From: Lachnospiraceae bacterium EP-SM-12S-S03
GTDB taxonomy: Bacteria; Bacillota; Clostridia; Lachnospirales; Lachnospiraceae
Assembly (NCBI GenBank): GCA_020540725.1
Contig: JAJBSL010000022.1
Span: forward strand, 1 to 38,736
DNA length: 38,736 nucleotides
Reading direction: 5' to 3'
This document shows positions 31,199 through 38,736 of the stretch, piece after piece. Below the pieces are notes generated by a model that was not told where the DNA came from, searched no databases, and saw nothing but the letters and a program-made list of their open reading frames with translations. The position numbers and the translations under genes are program-made. Numbering within the stretch: position 1 is the first letter of the stretch; the number at the start of each line of letters is the position of its first letter.

Positions 31199-31873
31199 AT
31201 GCGGATACTTGTAGCAGAAGATGAAAAGGATATGAACCATCTCATAGCAAAACGGCTGAAAGAAGAAGGTTACAGCGTGGATTCCTGTTATGACGGAACT
31301 GAAGTATTCGATTATCTGACTTGTGCGGAATATGATGCTCTCATTCTCGATATTATGATGCCACACATGGATGGCCTTCAAGTATTAAAAAAACTAAGAA
31401 ACGAAAACAACCATGTTCCGGTTCTCCTCCTCACTGCCCGCGACAGTGTGGAAGACCGGGTAACCGGGCTGGACAGCGGGGCTGACGATTATCTCGTCAA
31501 GCCCTTCGCTTTTCAGGAGTTACTTGCCAGAATCCGCGTCATGTTAAGAAAACCAGCCTCTGTAAAAACGACCGTATATAAAGTGGGGGATCTGGAAGTA
31601 CATACCGATACACATCAGGTACTCCGGAATCACCAGGAAATACGTCTTTCTTCCAAGGAATTTTCTCTTCTTCGTTATATGGTGCAAAATGCTGGTATCG
31701 TACTGTCTCGCGAAAAACTGGAACAACATATATGGAATTACGATTTTTCCGGAGGCTCTAATGTGATCGATGTCTATATCCGCTATTTACGCAAAAAGAT
31801 TGACGATAATTTCGAAGACAAGCTGATCCATACTGTCCGCGGGGAAGGATACGTTCTCCGGGAATCCAAATAA
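31199..31873 (+). CDS. OmpR-family response regulator
   Basis: A 224-residue regulator. The receiver domain (1-115) has the acidic pocket at Glu7/Asp8, the phosphoacceptor Asp51 (ALILDIMMPHMDG) and the conserved Lys in DDYLVKPFA. The C-terminal winged helix (about 128-222) shows LSSKEFSLLRYMVQNAGIVLSREKL and VDVYIRYLRKKID...IHTVRGEGYVL. ATG 31199 follows GGGAGGAC. The stop TAA overlaps an ATG of the kinase gene (TAATG). It resembles the CusR/QseB group rather than PhoP. Its targets are unknown and may include the PepSY operon. Confidence 0.95.
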   Translation: MRILVAEDEKDMNHLIAKRLKEEGYSVDSCYDGTEVFDYLTCAEYDALILDIMMPHMDGLQVLKKLRNENNHVPVLLLTARDSVEDRVTGLDSGADDYLVKPFAFQELLARIRVMLRKPASVKTTVYKVGDLEVHTDTHQVLRNHQEIRLSSKEFSLLRYMVQNAGIVLSREKLEQHIWNYDFSGGSNVIDVYIRYLRKKIDDNFEDKLIHTVRGEGYVLRESK

Positions 31874-31893
31874 TGCGAAAGAAGGAAACCGGC

Positions 31894-33258
31894 ATGAAAT
31901 ATTTATCATTGAAAGCAAAACTGACGCTTCTTTACACTTTGCTTATGACTTCTGTTGTCTGCATCATCGTTATCATATTGTTTTCTTTCAGCAATCAGGA
32001 AATATTAACGGGAGTCAGCAGTCAATTGGAAGAACGGGTTGCAGAGGCCCGTTCCGATATCCAATACACCAATGGGGCGCTTGACGTAGATTCCGATTTT
32101 CTTGAATTGGAAGACGGGATCTACTTGTCACTTTATAGCTTGGATGGAACTTTCTTATATGGAAAAATCCCTTACGAATTTGATAATTCTGTTTCTTTTG
32201 AAGATGGAAACGTACGTAAAATCCACAGTGAAAACACACAATATTATGTTCTTGATATGCAATATGAAATTCCCGGATACGGTTTTGTGACCATTCGCGG
32301 GATTTCCTCCATTACTGCTGCCGAGAGAAGCTTTCTCATGACAATCCGGCTTTCGCTTATACTTCTTCCGCTCCTTGTATTGATCACTGCAGCCTTGGGA
32401 TATTTCATGACAAAACATACTCTAAAACCTGTTGATCAAATCACCAAAACTGTACAGGCAATTCAGCAGGACAACGACTTATCACGGCGTGTATCCCTCG
32501 GCAGCGGAAACGATGAAATTTATCGTCTTGCCCGGACATTTGACAATATGCTGGAACAAATAGAAAAAAGTCTTCTGCGGGAACAACAGTTTACTTCCGA
32601 TGTAGCACACGAACTTCGCACTCCGCTGTCCACTATGACATTGCTCTGCGAGAATCTACTGAACAAGCCGGATCTTGAACAGTCAATTCAGGAAGATCTT
32701 CAGATGCTTCAGCGAAAAGTTTCCTCTCTGTCTAAAATGACTTCCCAACTTCTCATGCTTTCCAGAGCAGATCAGGGAAGGGCGAAAATCGAGCAGGATA
32801 CCGTTTATCTTAGTGACCTGGCACTGATTACATGTGAGGAGGCAAAAGAACATGCTTCCGCAAAAAACATCTCCGTTTTCACAGAAATCGAACCGGATCT
32901 CTGCTTAATCGGAGATGAAACACTGCTGATCCGCTTCTTGATCAATCTGCTGAACAACGCAGTGACTTATGGAAAATACGGAGGAAATATATGGGTTACA
33001 CTTCGTAAATCTGTCACCGCACCAGGACAAATCGAAGGTTTCATACGTGATGACGGCATTGGGATCAAGGAAACAGATCTTCCACATATCTGGGAACGGT
33101 TCTATCAGGCTGACACTTCCCGAACCGAAAGTGAAAATTCAGGTTTAGGGCTTTCTATGGTGGAATGGATCGTAAAAGCACATCACGGGACCATAACTGT
33201 GCAAAGTACAGTAGATGAAGGAACCTGTTTTACATTTACATTTCCTTATAAAGCCTAG
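31894..33258 (+). CDS. Sensor histidine kinase
   Basis: A 454-residue membrane kinase. Helix 1 is at about 7-30, an extracytoplasmic loop of about 110 residues follows, and helix 2 is near 148-170, then HAMP (TLKPVDQITKTVQAIQQDNDLSRRVSLG). The H-box is SDVAHELRTPLSTMTLL with His239. The ATPase part has NLLNNAVTYGK, RDDGIGIKE and GLGLSMVEWIVKAHHG. Two starts are possible: ATG 31873, coupled to the regulator stop, and ATG 31894, which has AGAAGGAAAC and is preferred. It pairs with the preceding regulator. The sensed signal is unknown. Confidence 0.93.
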   Translation: MKYLSLKAKLTLLYTLLMTSVVCIIVIILFSFSNQEILTGVSSQLEERVAEARSDIQYTNGALDVDSDFLELEDGIYLSLYSLDGTFLYGKIPYEFDNSVSFEDGNVRKIHSENTQYYVLDMQYEIPGYGFVTIRGISSITAAERSFLMTIRLSLILLPLLVLITAALGYFMTKHTLKPVDQITKTVQAIQQDNDLSRRVSLGSGNDEIYRLARTFDNMLEQIEKSLLREQQFTSDVAHELRTPLSTMTLLCENLLNKPDLEQSIQEDLQMLQRKVSSLSKMTSQLLMLSRADQGRAKIEQDTVYLSDLALITCEEAKEHASAKNISVFTEIEPDLCLIGDETLLIRFLINLLNNAVTYGKYGGNIWVTLRKSVTAPGQIEGFIRDDGIGIKETDLPHIWERFYQADTSRTESENSGLGLSMVEWIVKAHHGTITVQSTVDEGTCFTFTFPYKA

Positions 33259-33294
33259 TAAAAAAGATTGTGAAATCCACAATCTTTTTTACTA
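33256..33294. terminator. Perfect bidirectional terminator
   Basis: TAGTAAAAAAGATTGTG (33256-33272) and CACAATCTTTTTTACTA (33278-33294) form a 17-bp perfect stem around AAATC. It includes the kinase stop codon and has A/T-runs in the arms, so it can end both the kinase gene and the minus-strand DUF368 gene. Confidence 0.88.
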
Positions 33295-33300
33295 TCTCTT

Positions 33301-34143
33301 TTAATCTTCTTTTTTGTACCGGTTCAATAAAGAGGAACAGGCAATTCCAACCGCCATACAAACCAGATTTATCATTCCGGCATGAAACGATGACACAAAA
33401 CTCTGAAATGGTATGATCATAACCGTTGCCGCTACGACAATGCCCACAATAGCATGAAATACATAGGAATAATATTTCTCCAAAAGAATATCTACCATTT
33501 TTGCAAAACATATGACCGTAACAACCGCACCGATTCCGCTTGGAATCAAGATCCCCATCTTCAGATGTCCTAGTCCGTCAACAAACGGAGTATATAGTCC
33601 CAAAGGCATCAAAAGCGTAGAAAAACTCATTCCCGGAACAATAACACTCAGCGCCAGACAGACTCCGCAAAAAACATACCATCCCACATTCGGTACGATG
33701 CTGACGGATAGTAAATTCAACGCAGTCAATATCCCGAAGATCACTGCCGCTGCAATGCCCATCGAAACCAGCGAACCTTTTGTTCTTCCTTCCTTACCGG
33801 CTTCCCGCATCAAAGACGGAAGCATACCTGCAATCAGTCCGACAAAAAGGCACACGGAAGGTTCCGGATATTTCTCCAGGAAGAATGCCAATATATTGGC
33901 AATTCCGAGGAATCCTATAATTCCACCCAGAATGACCGGAAATAATTTACGAATATGTACAAAAAAGTATTTCCGCGGATTCGACAGCACTTCCATCACC
34001 GGTTTGTAAATTCCGAAAATCACACACAAAACCCCACCCGAAATGCCCGGGAGCACTGCTCCAAGGCCAATCAGCATTCCCTGAATCATCTGAAACAAAA
34101 ACATTCCCAAATTTCTGTCTCCTGTTTTTTGCTTTCTCACCAT
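33301..34143 (-). CDS. DUF368 family membrane protein (PopT-like undecaprenyl phosphate flippase)
   Basis: A 280-residue membrane protein with about eight helices. GMLIGLGAVLPGISGGVLCVIFGIY and a second VIVPGMSFSTLLMPLGLY are the paired PGxSxxxLxxxxGxY motifs that define DUF368. Members (PopT) were shown to help return undecaprenyl phosphate to the cytoplasmic face for wall synthesis. It is the last gene of the run with Pit and DUF47. The frame is open to 34236, but that part overlaps the DUF47 gene, so ATG 34143 is preferred although its ribosome site is weak. Confidence 0.87.
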   Translation of the reverse strand: MVRKQKTGDRNLGMFLFQMIQGMLIGLGAVLPGISGGVLCVIFGIYKPVMEVLSNPRKYFFVHIRKLFPVILGGIIGFLGIANILAFFLEKYPEPSVCLFVGLIAGMLPSLMREAGKEGRTKGSLVSMGIAAAVIFGILTALNLLSVSIVPNVGWYVFCGVCLALSVIVPGMSFSTLLMPLGLYTPFVDGLGHLKMGILIPSGIGAVVTVICFAKMVDILLEKYYSYVFHAIVGIVVAATVMIIPFQSFVSSFHAGMINLVCMAVGIACSSLLNRYKKED

Positions 34144-34172
34144 ATTTTCATCACTTTCTTTTTTTTGATCAT

Positions 34173-34796
34173 CTACGAATTTTTCATTGCGACATTTTCC
34201 ACGATGTCTGCCACATGCTCGCAGGCATCTGCGCACTTCTCCAGATAAGTATAAATTTCTCTCCAGGCAATGATATTTCTCACATCCTGCTCTTTTGCAT
34301 GTAATTTCCGCATACTGGAAATAAACAGTTGATCTTCCTTTTCTTCCAAGGTATTCATACGGATAATGCTCTGCTTCAGTTCTTTCGAGTGCTTAAAATT
34401 CTTAAACTCTTTCAAAAGCGTCTGAAGCTCTTCGCAGCATTCGATCACTACATCCAGCATCAGAAATACTTCCTCGCGCATTTCCTGCACATGATTGATA
34501 TAAATCCGGATCAGTACTTCCTCTATTTTATCTGTAACATCATCGATATTATGGCTAAGCGCGATGATGTCCTCTCTTTCGATCGGAGTAATAAAGGCTT
34601 TTGCAATCCGATCTGTAATCTCATGTCTTTGTGTATCAGCCTGACGCTCGATTTCATGTACTTCATCCATTCTCTTTGAGATTTCATCCGGTCGAAAATC
34701 TGTGAGTACCTCTTTTAATAAATATGCTTCTTTACAAGCATATTCTGCACATTTCATAAAATTATCAAAATAATAATCATCTTGTTTTTTTGACAT
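34173..34796 (-). CDS. DUF47 (PhoU-like) Pit accessory protein
   Basis: A 207-residue cytoplasmic all-helical protein of the DUF47 family, distant relatives of PhoU. Typical features are EIERQADTQRHEITDRIAKAFITPIEREDIIALSHNIDDVTDKIEE and the C-terminal YTYLEKCADACEHVADIVENVAMKN. DUF47 genes almost always sit next to pit and are thought to regulate its phosphate transport. Here it follows pit by 17 nt, with AGGAGG before the ATG. Confidence 0.93.
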   Translation of the reverse strand: MSKKQDDYYFDNFMKCAEYACKEAYLLKEVLTDFRPDEISKRMDEVHEIERQADTQRHEITDRIAKAFITPIEREDIIALSHNIDDVTDKIEEVLIRIYINHVQEMREEVFLMLDVVIECCEELQTLLKEFKNFKHSKELKQSIIRMNTLEEKEDQLFISSMRKLHAKEQDVRNIIAWREIYTYLEKCADACEHVADIVENVAMKNS

Positions 34797-34813
34797 TTGA
34801 TTTTCCTCCTATT

Positions 34814-35869
34814 TTATCCAAATATATACATAAATATTTTTGCCATACAAAAACTAATCAAACCGCATCCCGGGAATGTAAAAATCCAGGTCAGCATCAT
34901 ATCTTTTACCACTCCAAAATTAATGGCAGACAGTCTTTTTACCGCCCCTACTCCCATGATCGCGCTGGTCTTTGTATGCGTAGTAGAAACGGGAACTCCC
35001 ATAAGGCTTGAGTACAAAAGACAAATAGCTCCCGCAAGATCCGCAGAAAATCCCTGATAACGTTCCAGTTTTACCATGTTCATCCCTACAGATTTGATAA
35101 TCTTTTCTCCACCTACGCTTGTTCCTACTGCCATAACGATACTACACAGAAGCATCAGCCATACAGGAATTTCCATACCATTTACGGACGTATGACCTCC
35201 TGCAAATGCGATTCCCAAGAACAAAACGCCTATGAACTTCTGTCCATCCTGGGCTCCATGCATAAAACTCATGGCTGCCGCACCCGCAATCTGAGCACCT
35301 GCAAAAAACCGATTCGTTTTGCGTCGATCCATTGCTCTGCAAAAAAGTGTGATCAGCTTACACACAACCCAACCGGTTGCAAATCCCAAAGCCAAACTCA
35401 ATACAAGACCATACAGTACTTTTACCCATTCGTCAAAATTAATTCCGCCCACGCCATGCTGAATCGCGATTGCTGCTCCTGACAATCCCGCAATCAGGCT
35501 GTGGCTTTCACTGGTTGGAATTCCAAAATAGGAAGCCGCGGTACTATAAATTACAATGGACAGCAATGCCGCGCATAATGCAATCAATGCGTCATTGGTA
35601 TGTTCTCCAAAGTCCACCATGTTACTGATGGTAGATGCCACTGAGCTATTGATCTGTGTCATCACAAAAACACCAAGAAAATTGAACACCGCACTCATGA
35701 GAATTGCAGCACGCACAGGCATACATCTCGTAGCCACACAAGTCGCAATTGCATTCGGTGCATCTGTCCAGCCATTTACAAAAATAACTCCCAATGTAAG
35801 TAAAACCGTGATAAACAGGATCGGGTTTTGGGTAATTTCCTGCCAGAAACTTATAAATGTCAATTCCAT
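34814..35869 (-). CDS. pit: Low-affinity inorganic phosphate transporter, PiT family
   Basis: A 351-residue membrane protein with about ten helices. The two PiT signature repeats are present: GWTDAPNAIATCVATR near the N-terminus and FMHGAQDGQKFIGVLFL in the second half, with GVPVSTTHTKTSAIMG towards the end. It imports phosphate, usually as a neutral metal phosphate, with a cation. Length is normal for bacterial members. It follows ktrA by 18 nt and is coupled to the DUF47 gene. The ribosome site is CGGAGGAAAA. Confidence 0.94.
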   Translation of the reverse strand: MELTFISFWQEITQNPILFITVLLTLGVIFVNGWTDAPNAIATCVATRCMPVRAAILMSAVFNFLGVFVMTQINSSVASTISNMVDFGEHTNDALIALCAALLSIVIYSTAASYFGIPTSESHSLIAGLSGAAIAIQHGVGGINFDEWVKVLYGLVLSLALGFATGWVVCKLITLFCRAMDRRKTNRFFAGAQIAGAAAMSFMHGAQDGQKFIGVLFLGIAFAGGHTSVNGMEIPVWLMLLCSIVMAVGTSVGGEKIIKSVGMNMVKLERYQGFSADLAGAICLLYSSLMGVPVSTTHTKTSAIMGVGAVKRLSAINFGVVKDMMLTWIFTFPGCGLISFCMAKIFMYIFG

Positions 35870-35887
35870 CTTCTTTTCCTCCGGTTT

Positions 35888-36550
35888 TTAAATCTCATTT
35901 ACAAATACATCGATGTTATCTACTTTTCCAATGACTACAATAATATCTCCCTGACGCAGACAATAGTTTGGCATTACTTCAATATTCGTCTCATCACCAT
36001 TCTCAATCGCAATAATATTCAAACGGTATTTCTGACGGATTTCCGTCTCTTCGATACTCTTTCCGACCAAATGATCCGGAACCTGTATCTGACGGATTTC
36101 CACCTGATTACATAATGAAACGTAATCAAGAAAATTATTAGACAATAACTTTTTCCCAAGACGAAGCGCCATATCTCTCTCCGGATATACTACTTCCGCA
36201 CCAAGTTTTCCAAGTACTGCTCCCTGAGCAGGACTCAGCGCTTTTGCAATAACACGCGGTACTCCCATCTCGATCACGCTCATAGTTGTCAGAACACTGA
36301 CATCCACCTTTTCACCAATACAGATGATCACCACATCACAATTCTGGATTCCGATTTCTTTTAATGTCTCCTTACTGAGATCATCTGTCACAAAAGCGCA
36401 ATCCGTATACTGGCGCATCTCCTTCACTTTCTTTTCATCTCTGTCTACTACAATCACTTCATTTCCTGACTGTGCCAGCATCATGGCCAAAGCTTCTCCA
36501 AAACGCCCCAGACCAATCACTCCATATGCTGTTTCTAATTTCTTTTTCAT
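35888..36550 (-). CDS. ktrA: KtrA/TrkA-type potassium uptake regulatory subunit
   Basis: A 220-residue cytoplasmic gating protein. An RCK-N Rossmann domain (about 1-130) has GVIGLGRFGEALAMMLAQSG and VIVVDRDEKKV for nucleotide binding, then VVIICIGEKVDVSVLTTMSVIEMG. A TrkA-C domain follows (about 140-220, VPDHLVGKSIEETEIRQKYRLNIIAIENG). It should form the octameric ring that gates the KtrB channel by ATP/ADP or NAD(H). The gene itself looks intact, while its partner ktrB next to it is broken. GGGAGAG is about 11 nt from the ATG. Confidence 0.93.
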   Translation of the reverse strand: MKKKLETAYGVIGLGRFGEALAMMLAQSGNEVIVVDRDEKKVKEMRQYTDCAFVTDDLSKETLKEIGIQNCDVVIICIGEKVDVSVLTTMSVIEMGVPRVIAKALSPAQGAVLGKLGAEVVYPERDMALRLGKKLLSNNFLDYVSLCNQVEIRQIQVPDHLVGKSIEETEIRQKYRLNIIAIENGDETNIEVMPNYCLRQGDIIVVIGKVDNIDVFVNEI

Positions 36551-36572
36551 TTTTTGTTTTCTCTCCCTTTTC

Positions 36573-37710
36573 TTATCCTATTGCAACTTCTTCTTCTGAA
36601 TATCTCGCTCTTGGTTCCGTCCGGTTCACCCACATAGAAATCAGCGTAATGATTCCAACCCGTCCTATAAACATCACAAGGATAATCACGGCTTTTCCTG
36701 CTACACTGAGATCCGGAGTAATTCCTGTGGAATGCATGTACCGTTCCTTTCGTGCATGTTCCTCTGATCTTCTGAAACATGATAAAAAATGTACTTGTCT
36801 TAATACCACCGCCTGTAGATCCCGGTGAGGCACCTATGAACATCAAAATACACAATACAAACAAACCGGCATCTGTAAATTCTCCAATCGGGTATGTGGA
36901 AAATCCGGCGGTTCTTGCCGAAACACTTTGAAAGAAAGCACCTAACCAGGTAACGTTTTCCGTCAATTTTAATAACACCGTTCCGACAACCAGTAAAATC
37001 ACACTCGTAACAATCACCACTTTGGAATGCAGACTAAGTTTGCGGAAACACTTCTGTTTCAATATATCCAAAATCACAAGGAAACCTAATCCACCGAAAA
37101 TAATCAATGTACAAGTTGTAAGATTTAACAGCACATTATCCTGGTAAATCGTAAGGTTTCTAAGCCCTCCCAAAATATCAAAACCCGAATTATTAAATGC
37201 GGCAATGGAATGGAAAATACTAATTCCGATAGCGTGTACAGTATCATAATCCTGACTGAACACAAAGAAACTTAAAATTGCACCTCCTGCTTCAAAACAC
37301 AGGGTCATGAGCAATACCGCCTTTATTAATTTAACAATTCCTTTGTAACTTTCAATATTGAGCGCTTCCTTTACCAGCATTCTGCTTTTGATTCCAACTC
37401 GTTTTCTTGCCATAAGCATGAGTCCTACACCGATTGAAGTAACACCCAGACCTCCAATCTGAATCAGTGCTGCAACAACACCCTGGCCAAATGCAGTAAA
37501 ATGATCTGCTGTATCAATTGCAATCAGTCCTGTTACACAAACCGCACTGGTAGATGTAAATAACGCATCGATCAACGATACTTCCGCCCCATCTCTTACG
37601 GATATCGGAAGACGCAAAAGCAGCATTCCAAATAGGATTACGGCTGCAAACCCTCCCACGATCATTCTTCCGGGCGGCTGATTTTTCAAAAATCCCTTTA
37701 TCTTTTTCAT
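36573..37710 (-). pseudogene. ktrB: Broken ktrB/trkH-type potassium channel subunit
   Basis: The first 329 codons encode the KtrB/TrkH K+ channel: MKKIKGFLKNQPPGRMIVGG, pore loops TSTSAVCVTGL, AFNNSGFDILGG and SVSARTAGFSTYP, then GSTGGGIKTSTFFIMF. After VHAFHR (36724) the frame turns to nonsense that runs on to 36547, into ktrA. The true C-terminus appears in another frame: TGITPDLSVAGKAVIIL, MFIGRVG and SEEEVAIG, stop at 36573. The two parts sum to about 380 residues, while the family is near 445-460. So about 65 residues containing the fourth pore loop are missing. The shared junction sequence TTCCACAGG (36732-36724) suggests a deletion between short repeats. An assembly error cannot be excluded. 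Confidence 0.75.
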
Positions 37711-37711
37711 T

Positions 37712-38692
37712 TTATTTTCGTCCTGACTTTCTTTTCTGTATCTTTTCGCTATGCTCTTCCCACCATACCCACAGCGGTCCGGCAATGCAAATGGAAGAAT
37801 AGCATCCTGAAATAAGCCCTGCTAAAAGAGGAAGTGAGAAATTCGTAATCGATTCCATTCCATAAATAACCGAAACAACAAAAATAATAAATGCACACAA
37901 TACTACCGTAAACGCCGTGTTGATCGAACGTTGTATTGTCTCTGTCGTACTGATATCCACAAGTTCTGCCAAAGTAGTCTTCTGTTTCGTATTGTTTCTG
38001 TGTTCACGTATTCTGTCATATAACACAATGGTATCATTGATGGAATATCCGATGATCGTCAGCGTGACCGCAACAAATGCATCATTCAACGGAATTCTAA
38101 AGATTCCAAAAACAAATAATACGATCAAAATATCATGCAGCAATGCTATTACAGCCGTCACCCCTGATGCAAGACCTCCCAGTGCGGAAAATCTCAATCG
38201 GATATATACAATAATAAAGAGAACTGACAATACGATGGCAATGACTGAATTTTTCAAAGCCTTCGCTCCAATGTACGGCTCTATTGCAGATGTTTCAGAA
38301 GTTTGGAACTGATCTTTCTTTTCCTGATTCAGTGTATTCAAAATTTCTTTCTGTTGTTTTGGCGTTAAACCTTTCTTTCCGGACAATGTAATGACCAGAT
38401 TCTTTTCGCCGGTAGCAGAATCTTTGGACGTCTGTACATTTACGCTTCTGTCCACAATATTCTGGACTTCTTTTTGTATCTTTCCTGTATCCGCCTGTCC
38501 GCTATATGTATATCTTAAGATTACTCCACCGGTAAACTGTGTGTCCAACTTCATTCCATTGACCGAACTCCATATTGTTCCTGCCGCAATTAACACAATA
38601 CTGGTCAGGAAGAAATATTTTTTTGCTTCTGCAAATTTCAGGATCTTCTTTTCTTTTTTTGCAAATTCCGTCTCATCTGACCACGCATTCCG
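37712..38692 (-). CDS. secF: Protein translocase subunit SecF, 5' end unclear
   Basis: SecF is the proton-driven partner of SecYEG that helps pull proteins across the membrane. Visible are helix 1 (YFFLTSIVLIAAGTIWSS), FTGGVILRYTYSG at the start of the periplasmic domain, and later helices with SINDTIVLYDRIREHRNN, the SecF signature. The coding pattern continues upstream of the first standard start (GTG 38596, which would cut helix 1) through 32 codons ending at an in-frame TAG (38695-38693), with no ATG, GTG or TTG in between. The start is unresolved: a frameshift or stop in a SecDF fusion, or a rare start codon. secD should lie beyond the right edge. The stop is 1 nt before ktrB. Confidence 0.85.
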   Translation of the reverse strand, partial: RNAWSDETEFAKKEKKILKFAEAKKYFFLTSIVLIAAGTIWSSVNGMKLDTQFTGGVILRYTYSGQADTGKIQKEVQNIVDRSVNVQTSKDSATGEKNLVITLSGKKGLTPKQQKEILNTLNQEKKDQFQTSETSAIEPYIGAKALKNSVIAIVLSVLFIIVYIRLRFSALGGLASGVTAVIALLHDILIVLFVFGIFRIPLNDAFVAVTLTIIGYSINDTIVLYDRIREHRNNTKQKTTLAELVDISTTETIQRSINTAFTVVLCAFIIFVVSVIYGMESITNFSLPLLAGLISGCYSSICIAGPLWVWWEEHSEKIQKRKSGRK

Positions 38693-38736
38693 CTAAGAGC
38701 TGATCAGTCTTTCCGGATGTAACTGAACGCGTTTCC

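Noticed and set aside
30639..33258. The two-component system as PhoPR for the nearby phosphate transporters
   Set aside because: The regulator and kinase look like the CusRS/QseBC group, the kinase has no PAS domain, and the PepSY lipoprotein points to an envelope signal.
36547..36833. A separate 86-residue gene at 36573-36833 beside a complete ktrB ending at 36547
   Set aside because: The small frame holds the real KtrB C-terminus (MFIGRVG, EEEVAIG), while the long frame's last 57 residues are out-of-frame noise. They are two parts of one broken gene.

Overview
The window looks like a chromosomal segment from an anaerobic, low-to-moderate GC Firmicute, most likely a Lachnospiraceae-type Clostridia. 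The signs are the one-polypeptide PurL/PurQ, AGGAGG-type ribosome binding sites, sigma-A promoters with 17-bp spacers, a Bacillus-type LexA box, and families typical of that group (TIGR01906, DUF4317, TIGR03915/TIGR03916, cysteine-rich small domain). I see no rRNA, tRNA, phage, CRISPR array or intact transposase. It is mostly ordinary core and accessory chromosome, and the interest lies mainly in the regulatory DNA.

Layout: purL (-) and a TIGR01906 membrane protein (-); a LysR regulator (+); a divergent Crp/Fnr regulator (-) and DMT transporter (+); a nuclease-helicase (-), an HPr-like protein (-) and an SOS-type DNA repair pair TIGR03916-TIGR03915 (-) with two LexA boxes; a short DUF4317 protein (+); a MATE / ferredoxin-type aldo-keto reductase / sugar acetyltransferase operon (-); a YtrA-like gntR-ABC operon (+) with two operators; a 48-bp tandem repeat; a radical SAM protein (-); mgtE (+) behind a long structured leader that encodes a 27-residue peptide; lgt-MATE-ridA-mrp (-), divergent from marR-alcohol dehydrogenase-aldehyde dehydrogenase (+); a cysteine-rich small protein (-); a Na/Pi cotransporter (-); a PepSY lipoprotein with a two-component system (+); and secF-ktrB-ktrA-pit-DUF47-DUF368 (-), which runs off the right edge.

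The genes fall into themes. Ion and phosphate handling takes up the right half: MgtE for Mg2+, Ktr for K+, and two unrelated phosphate transporters (NptA/PhoU type and Pit/DUF47). A DUF368 protein, a family linked to undecaprenyl-phosphate recycling, follows Pit. Export and detoxification appear as two MATE pumps, a YtrA-type ABC system and an aldehyde/alcohol oxidoreductase pair under MarR.

The best leads are: (1) the mgtE leader, where codons 11-13 of a leader peptide can form an antiterminator that competes with a terminator; no M-box is visible; (2) LexA control of the TIGR03916/TIGR03915 pair; (3) two MarR boxes, each on the -35 of one of two overlapping divergent promoters; (4) a Crp/Fnr half-site palindrome at exactly -41.5; (5) ktrB broken by an apparent out-of-frame deletion that removes the fourth pore region; (6) Pho-box-like direct repeats on both sides of the Na/Pi upstream region, one facing a gene-less stretch that could encode a small RNA; (7) a family of GGGGACGTAG hairpins plus the 48-bp tandem repeat, both REP-like.
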